Source: Bryopsis sp. KO-2023 (taxonomy: Eukaryota; Chlorophyta; Ulvophyceae; Bryopsidales; Bryopsidaceae). From it: DNA of 64,000 bases. Numbering within the stretch: position 1 is the first letter of the stretch; the number at the start of each line of letters is the position of its first letter. This document shows, piece after piece, positions 57,801 through 64,000 of the stretch. The position numbers and the translations under genes are program-made. The stretch covers positions 5,646,001 through 5,710,000 of the forward strand of contig BSYQ01000007.1 in NCBI GenBank assembly GCA_030272585.1. Reading direction: 5' to 3'. The notes under the pieces were generated by a model that saw only the letters and a program-made list of their open reading frames with translations, searched no databases and was not told where the DNA came from.

Positions 57801-60800
57801 TGTGACCAAACTCGTAACCCATGCGAAGCTGTCGATTTTCCCAGACACCACTGCCACTTGCACATTACTCTCGATGGTCAAATGATAGTCGAAAATGGAT
57901 GATCTAAAGGCAAAATAAAAATGTGAAACAGGTGCTCAAACATCCTATTGCATCATCAATGGTCAATAATGTGCCCATATTACAAACACACAATGGCAAA
58001 ATTGCAATTTTTTTCATATCGCTTGTGAAGAAAATCCTGAGGAGCCTATGGCCGACTAAATAAAAAAGAATAGTGTTCTTTGGGGGGTCTAATTGATCGA
58101 TTTCGCTCATTAAGTCACCTGCAGGTTTCCGTGGCAAGGGCTCCCCGTTTTTTGATGAGCGACGAGACGTCCAAACTATCCACCCCACCGAAACGTGTCC
58201 TGTTTTCCTTCTTCTTGCCAGAACTTTTCTTGTGAACCAACACATCATCTGTGGCACAGATAAAATACAAAGTGACACCCATTTTGCTGTTAAACTCCTG
58301 GCTTGCTGTAAAGCTTCATACCCCCAAAGTTGATAGGAAAAAAAACCGCACACAAAAGGTGGAAAATGGAAAACAACGATGGTGAAAGACCATGTGTTCA
58401 TGTCTGCTCACCAGGGGATCCCAGGTTTTCCCTCAACGATTGGGGGGCAGAATTTGCTTGTAAAAGAGTAAGTGAATTGGCGATGTCAGACCCAGAGTTC
58501 AAACTCCAGATCGTAATATTGGGCGTGGAGGAACAAAACAAATCGCTCCCTGATGTCAAATTCCCTTGAAACATCGCTGACACCTCCCTGCCCCAATCCT
58601 GGCTGGCCTCAAATATCGAAAGCCTAGAAAAAATTAACCTCTCAAACAACTCACCAGATCAAAGCTCGAAATTCAATGGTAGACTATTCTGGGACGTGCA
58701 AATTACCACTACTAATTTTAGTTATTTTATTTTATTTATGTGCATTTTGGGATGCATATAGGGCGCAGAAACTGCAACATAATACATTTAAGAGTGGAAT
58801 CTAGACCTCTTTTCATGCAGTTTACGTTTCAAGGAAACACACGTACTTCCTTGAGCCAGGCTGTATGGGTTCGAACCCTGGATCCACTGTTTCCGTCTCA
58901 ATCAAAATCGAACTGCCTTTCAGCTCCAAGCCGAATCCATCTTTCACCCTCGATGAAGACGATACCACTATCCTGGTTTCAAAAAAGCCCACAACAGCAG
59001 TTGGGAGTTGTAACAGTGAAATTCAGCCAAATTGGCCGTTTCGACAGATTCAAATTGAAAAGAGTTGCACGTAGAACCAACACAGACAGCAATAAGGCCC
59101 CACCAGTAGCAGACAAACTCTACCTTCCTACATTATCCTTATCACAAAGAAAACAAAAAATTGTCTTTATTTTAACCCAAGATATAACCCCCCACCCCCA
59201 CCAGTCGCGTTTTCTACAAATTTTACACTTGATGAATTTTCGTCTGGTGATAGGCCCATATCACCTGTATGATTGGTCTGGCTCCAGGGGAGTGGTTAAT
59301 CGCAAAATACTCCGTTTTACCACTTCCAACTCAAACGGCAACTGAACATATCAAATAGATATCAAAGCCATATTTTTAGTCCATCAGACGAGGACCCCCC
59401 CCCCAAAAAAAAAACCAAAAAGTAAATTATCCCGTAGGTTACACAGTGCAAGATTCTTGCGTTTTTATTGGAAATCCATGCTGTGCAAAAAGAAAAGGTT
59501 GGGTGAGGGACCAGCTTACCTTTCGGCCAGTGCTGAGAGCAGTTACAGATATTTCCTTCTTGAGGTCAGACAGCTTCGTCGCCTCAGACAAGCCATGGGG
59601 CAACCACATGGCTAAAGCCCGATTACTGTTTTGCATGGAAACCCAAATGCAAGGGAAAAAGAGTTAGAAAAACAAAAACTGGAAACTGAAATATTCTTAA
59701 ACCAATCATAGTAGGCTGAGCTAAAAAGAAACGAAACGCCCTCACTGTGTAAACACCAATCGATTGCTGCTGTTTCTGGTTTTTGTTTTTGTTTTGTGAC
59801 TGTCGTGTTATACTTACTCTACATTATAGGCTTGGTTTGCACCCAATTCCACGAATGGAATCTTGAATTCTCGTAGCCCCCCGAAGAAAACCTCTGTTCG
59901 CACATTCAGCGATCCAGCATTTTTACTGTACGTTGTGCCGACCTCCAAGACGAGAGAGTACCTGGAAAACAGAGTTGTCCACTCAACTTCTATGACAAGT
60001 TGAATAAATTCCCTTTTTTCTCTAAAAAGAAATTCAAAAAGGCAAAAAGACAACCAGCAGGCTCCAAATCTTTATCCAATAAAGGAAAAGGGTCCTGTGG
60101 ATCTTTGCTTTCGTGTATTGATTTGTCACAAATATATTTTTCTTTGGAAAAAAATAAAAATTAAATACATATATATATGTAAATATATTCCTATTTTTGG
60201 GTGGCTTTGTGTCATGATTCTTGGGTGGAAAGACTGCTCGTGTTTGCTCGTTTGGGGTGGTGTAATCGCACAGCAAAATCTCCTAACAATAACAAGTATT
60301 ACCGTGTGGCCACTTTTAAAGGCGATGTGAAGGATACGGCCACACAAGTCACTTCTTCCAGTTGAGACTTTGAAGTATTGCAGGGCTCCATTTTAATTCC
60401 AATTCTGACTTTCTTGCCCTCTTCCATTATCTGGAAATAACAAACACTTTTACTTCCTACTTTACTTTTTGTTTTTTTTTTTAATACCAAACAATGGTGA
60501 GTGAAGTGGACAGAATGAAACGAAATTCATATCGCTGCTAAAAAGCTAAGTTGAACAGACACCCCAGCAGCAAACAATTTCACTGGATGTGAAATTACCT
60601 GGCTTTGGTTGCGCAACATTCTGAGGGATACCAGATGGGTGAATTCCAAGACGATCTTCCCTGAAACATAAATTCCAGCCACTACTTGAATCATTTCATA
60701 TTATCTTCTCACCAGCACAAACTTCGACTTCAAAATAATGCATGTCACTTCACAGCTTATAATTTCTGTTTCCGCTTCAAAACAGGAAGGAACTAGGATG

Positions 60801-62352
60801 ACTCATCCCAGACAAAAAAAGAGGGCACATAAATTCAACACCAAAGTTGGCTTGCCACCTATTCTACTATTTCCCCTTCAATTGAAACCTGGCTCCGATA
60901 AATAATCGGATCTTCCACTAAAAACTCACCATCCGGTGGCACCTCTGGCAGAAAATCCTCGGATAGCCCCAATCTCGGGTCCCAAGAATTGCCTGTTAGC
61001 TTATTTGACTCGTCTGAGGTGACTTTTGCCAATGACATCCCAAGGGATGGTGTCTCAAGTGTAACTGTTCCGACTTTCTGGCCTGCTGACACCAAAAAAA
61101 TGCCTGCACAACCCACACCACCCATTTTTACCCAAGGATGCGAAAAAAAAATCATTCTTTTTAACTTTTTTTTCCATATTTTTACAGTGATACCCATGCA
61201 ATAACTGTGTTTGATCACCACCCCGTGCTGACAATTGTAACCCAACCAGTAATCCTTCTCCTTTTTTTTCAAGAATTTTTGTCACATTTTTGTTCAGAGA
61301 AAAACAAGTTCAAAAAAAACATGAGGCACCCACCATTGTGTGATTTAAATTTCTGATTCCATTTCAATTTTATTACGTTGTCAAGCGGCCAGTCGCTATC
61401 TGGCTCCCATTTTACAATATATTTCCTGGGCCATGTAAAGCGTCCAGGCACAGGGGGATCAAATGTGAATGGATCCTGGATCACAGAAAAAAATTAAAAT
61501 CAAATTAAATTAAACAAAATTTAAACTAAAAAAAATACACTTTAGGAAACAGTCGAACAAATCACATCATACAATTTCTTCTGCAGGAAACGCCTGGCAC
61601 CACAATTTTTCAATCAATTTCATTTCCTGAGTTCTTTTTCACTTTTCCTGAAAGGACCGACGGCAACTCACCTGCGGGGACCTTATGTTCGTGAAACTGA
61701 CAACTGATCTTGAAAAAACAACCTGAAATTTAGGAAAACACTCAATCACTGGGGTGCAGCTCACTGTGTCACAACCAAGGCAGTACAACAAAAGCACCAG
61801 ATTGCGGAGAATAACAGTGAATCATTAATCTTTTCGCATCAACTTTTTAACAAATCTTCTTCTTTTTTAATCAAGGACTAGATGTGTGTGTGTGTGAATT
61901 GGTGGATCAAAATCACCACAGCGAAGGAAAAAGCACTACATCAAACAAGAGCTGCAATCACATCCACAATGTCGATCGAGCAGCATTCACCACCTGGCTC
62001 CTACCGTGAAGGCTTGCCTGCCGCTGATGCTCAAAACAGTGTTCTTCTTCTCGAACAATCCTGGTGGGGAACTGGCTTCCACTCTGAGAGGCAAGGCCTC
62101 TGACAAAAATACTCCCCCTCCTCCTCCCTTTTCCTCCCCTTTCTCCACCTCCTTTCCAACTTGCAAAATGGCTCGTCCATTCACAGAAAGAAAACAGGAG
62201 AAAAGCACCAAGACTCCAACTGTTCCACACAGCACACGGCGCCTCAGCGTTCTCAATGGTGCTGGGATTTCGCAACTGGCGCTTCTGCGAGAATTATTGC
62301 CAAAGCGCGCGGCCATGCCGGGAGCGTTTGTGATGGCATGCGTCAGCCACAC
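48838..62352 (-). CDS. Secreted alpha-2-macroglobulin-family protein with C-terminal EGF-like module, about 2,100 aa
   Basis: About 30 exons on the minus strand; most junctions are phase-consistent. Exon 1 (62352-62005) carries a signal-anchor or signal peptide (GVLVLFSCFLSVNG). Exons about 61.7-57.2 kb encode MG-like beta domains. Exons 56888-56590, 56372-56273, 56025-55830, 55690-55464, 55057-54922, 54686-54536, 54146-53946 and 53663-53319 give the middle MG region. 53060-52503 is an acidic linker and then a typical MG edge (SAEFSFIVPEKPGKYMVRAYV). 52368-52043 is the block before the thioester domain (ARVGDVLEAGIELR). 51769-50063 is the alpha-helical thioester-like domain (IVQDLSINRLQSIF, SQASASYAGNSLALIVLL, DIDRAVAMLALRTYDL). 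49398-48838 ends in an EGF-like module CHGNCNGNGACDLSTGGCRC. Where GCxEQ is expected, the sequence is NPGHNCPISAG, so covalent trapping is unlikely. Family members are secreted protease traps. Confidence 0.85.
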
Positions 62353-64000
62353 ACATCAAATTCACTTACCCGTCGAGCGACCAACCAAAACCTCATGCGC
62401 GGACGCCCTCCTCATTCCCTATCGCACAAAGCACGCCGAATCCTCAAATTCCTCGAGACAGTTCACGATTTCGATCGCATTCGACTATCATTTGCAGTTG
62501 GTTTTCCCCCTGGGGTTCGTCTTCGTTATGTTTTTTTGTGTGTCCGCAATATGTTGGCTGGTGTGGTGAGGGGGGGGGCAATCTGTGTAGTCCACTTCCA
62601 CGTGACTCGGTTTTTCTCGACGAAATGACGTGCCAGTGCACCACACCCCTCACTTCAACCACGACACCCCTCACCGTACGTTTACACGAAACAGCCTCCC
62701 AGTGGCATACTTGCTTCCGGTTTCTCTTCCTTCCCAAAAGGAGGAGGTACGGCTGGGGGTCCCTTGCCCTTTCCCTTGGTTACACTTGGACGAGTCACCA
62801 CCACTCGACAAAAATTCGTAAGGGAACGCCATGCAATTCGCATTAGGCCTGGGTTGCAACGCGCGCTTTGCCCCCCCCCCCGATCGAATCATCCCGACAC
62901 AGGGTCTCCGCCAATCGTGGAGCATTGTCGATTCTGGACCTCGTTCGTACTAGGCTCACAGCCCATGGCAGATATGGTGTGCGGAGTTTCCATGCTTGCT
63001 TTCCATCGCGTCCCGAATGAAAGCTTTTTCACAGCCATCACCCCCCCCCCCCAGAACAGTCAGTGCGGCAGAGCGATAAGTGCCATTCCCTAACAAAGTT
63101 CATGTGGCGTTGAGGCGGGCTCACGTGTGGATTGCCACAAAGTAAAGTTTCTTACTGTGGGGAAGTAAGCCGTGGTATACCCGCACTCACTAAGTACAGG
63201 AGCGACTGAGCGAGCATCCAATCAGGAGCGTTACGTTTGAGGTGTCGGAGGGGACGCTACTCACTTGAACCACCAGTGATGCAAGTGAGCAGTTGGTTCC
63301 ACGCTCTCCTGTGCACACCACCACCGGCGCCTTCCACTCCACTTCCCTAGTTTTATGTTCTATGGTGGTGCAGCAACACTTATTTGGTCTGAGTTGCTCC
63401 TCCGTCGACCACACCCTCCATCACAGGAACTGGACAACAGAGCACCAAACGTACCATAAAGCCGTCAGGGGAACGTTACTTCTTGCGGCGAGGGCCTGGG
63501 TTAGTAAAAGCATATTAGAGGATAGGAGACACCGTGAGGCTGGCACCTCGACATTGTCAGACGCCAACGCAAAAGAGGGAGCTTTGTTCGCCAGAGAAAA
63601 CAGTGACAGAAATCACTCCAGGGATGTGGAGTCACGGAATCGCGGAACGGCAGCCTTTCGTTTTGCTTAAGTACTGCTGGAATATACAGCAACAGCACCG
63701 TCACCCACAAAAAAACAAAGCCCACATCTCCTGATGAAGGTACTTGTTTGCGAAAAGGCGAGCACATACCACAAGTTGTGGTCCACAACCTCGTGCTATA
63801 GGATGCGTTTTGTAGCATCGTCAAAGCTGCAGGAAGTGTTGTAGTACCGTTGTTGTTATTGTTACGGCCCAAATTGAATGAATGGAGTTGCCTCTTCCTT
63901 GAGTTTCGTGACTTGAGAGTGCAGTGGGCTTCCGCGCTTTTCTTTCTTTGATTCTCCTTCTAGCACTTTTCTGAGCCCGAGAGGATTTGAATGGTTTTTG
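62353..64000. other. Upstream flank of the macroglobulin gene; no gene recognised
   Basis: Moderately GC-rich promoter-side sequence with poly-G/poly-C runs (near 62568, 62871 and 63042). Several ORFs of 60-125 codons overlap on both strands without domain or splice support. A neighbouring gene may lie mostly beyond the window. Confidence 0.35.

Noticed and set aside
63293..63670. 125-codon plus-strand ORF near the right end
   Set aside because: No motif, no splice support, and the opposite strand is also open over much of it.

Overview
This is eukaryotic nuclear DNA, probably from an alga of the green or streptophyte lineage. The evidence is intron-rich genes with GT...AG introns and T-rich acceptors, a plant-type ribose-5-phosphate isomerase with a transit-peptide-like N-terminus, and a Ty3/gypsy chromovirus. 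No bacterial signals, rRNA, canonical tRNA or CRISPR array were seen. The species cannot be named from this window.

Layout. Positions 1-1072 carry a partial CotH-kinase-like gene (minus strand). Positions 1073-23105 are a nested transposon complex. A 10.4-kb chromovirus (12722-23100, minus) has 343-bp LTRs, a perfect 5-bp target duplication, PBS and PPT, gag, pol with chromodomain, and an extra 3' ORF with RING-like cysteine/histidine spacing. Its gag is split by a 467-bp hAT-like MITE (20561-21027) with 14-bp TIRs and an 8-bp target duplication. A second, apparently non-coding LTR element (3144-12238, minus, 637-bp LTRs) lies beside it. That element is flanked not by a short target duplication but by a 2,069-bp direct repeat (1073-3141 and 12239-14307) holding the host flank, one chromovirus LTR and the chromovirus 3' end. 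Several tRNA-like A-box/B-box sequences sit inside the complex.

Positions 23106-38900 hold a short plus-strand gene (about 24201-25118) and many minus-strand exons of one or two genes I cannot name; one segment is a broken AAA+ ATPase signature. Positions 39378-45093 hold two housekeeping genes in divergent orientation, ribose-5-phosphate isomerase (minus) and proteasome lid subunit Rpn3 (plus), sharing a 324-bp promoter with paired CACGTG boxes. Positions 48838-62352 are one large minus-strand gene of about 30 exons for a secreted alpha-2-macroglobulin-family protein of about 2,100 residues. It has a C-terminal EGF-like module and no visible thioester motif. The ends and 45.1-48.8 kb look non-coding.

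The exon models for Rpn3 (8 exons, 496 aa) and ribose-5-phosphate isomerase (5 exons, 274 aa) are phase-consistent. The macroglobulin model is phase-consistent over most exons, with boundaries good to a base or two. The other host genes are far less certain.
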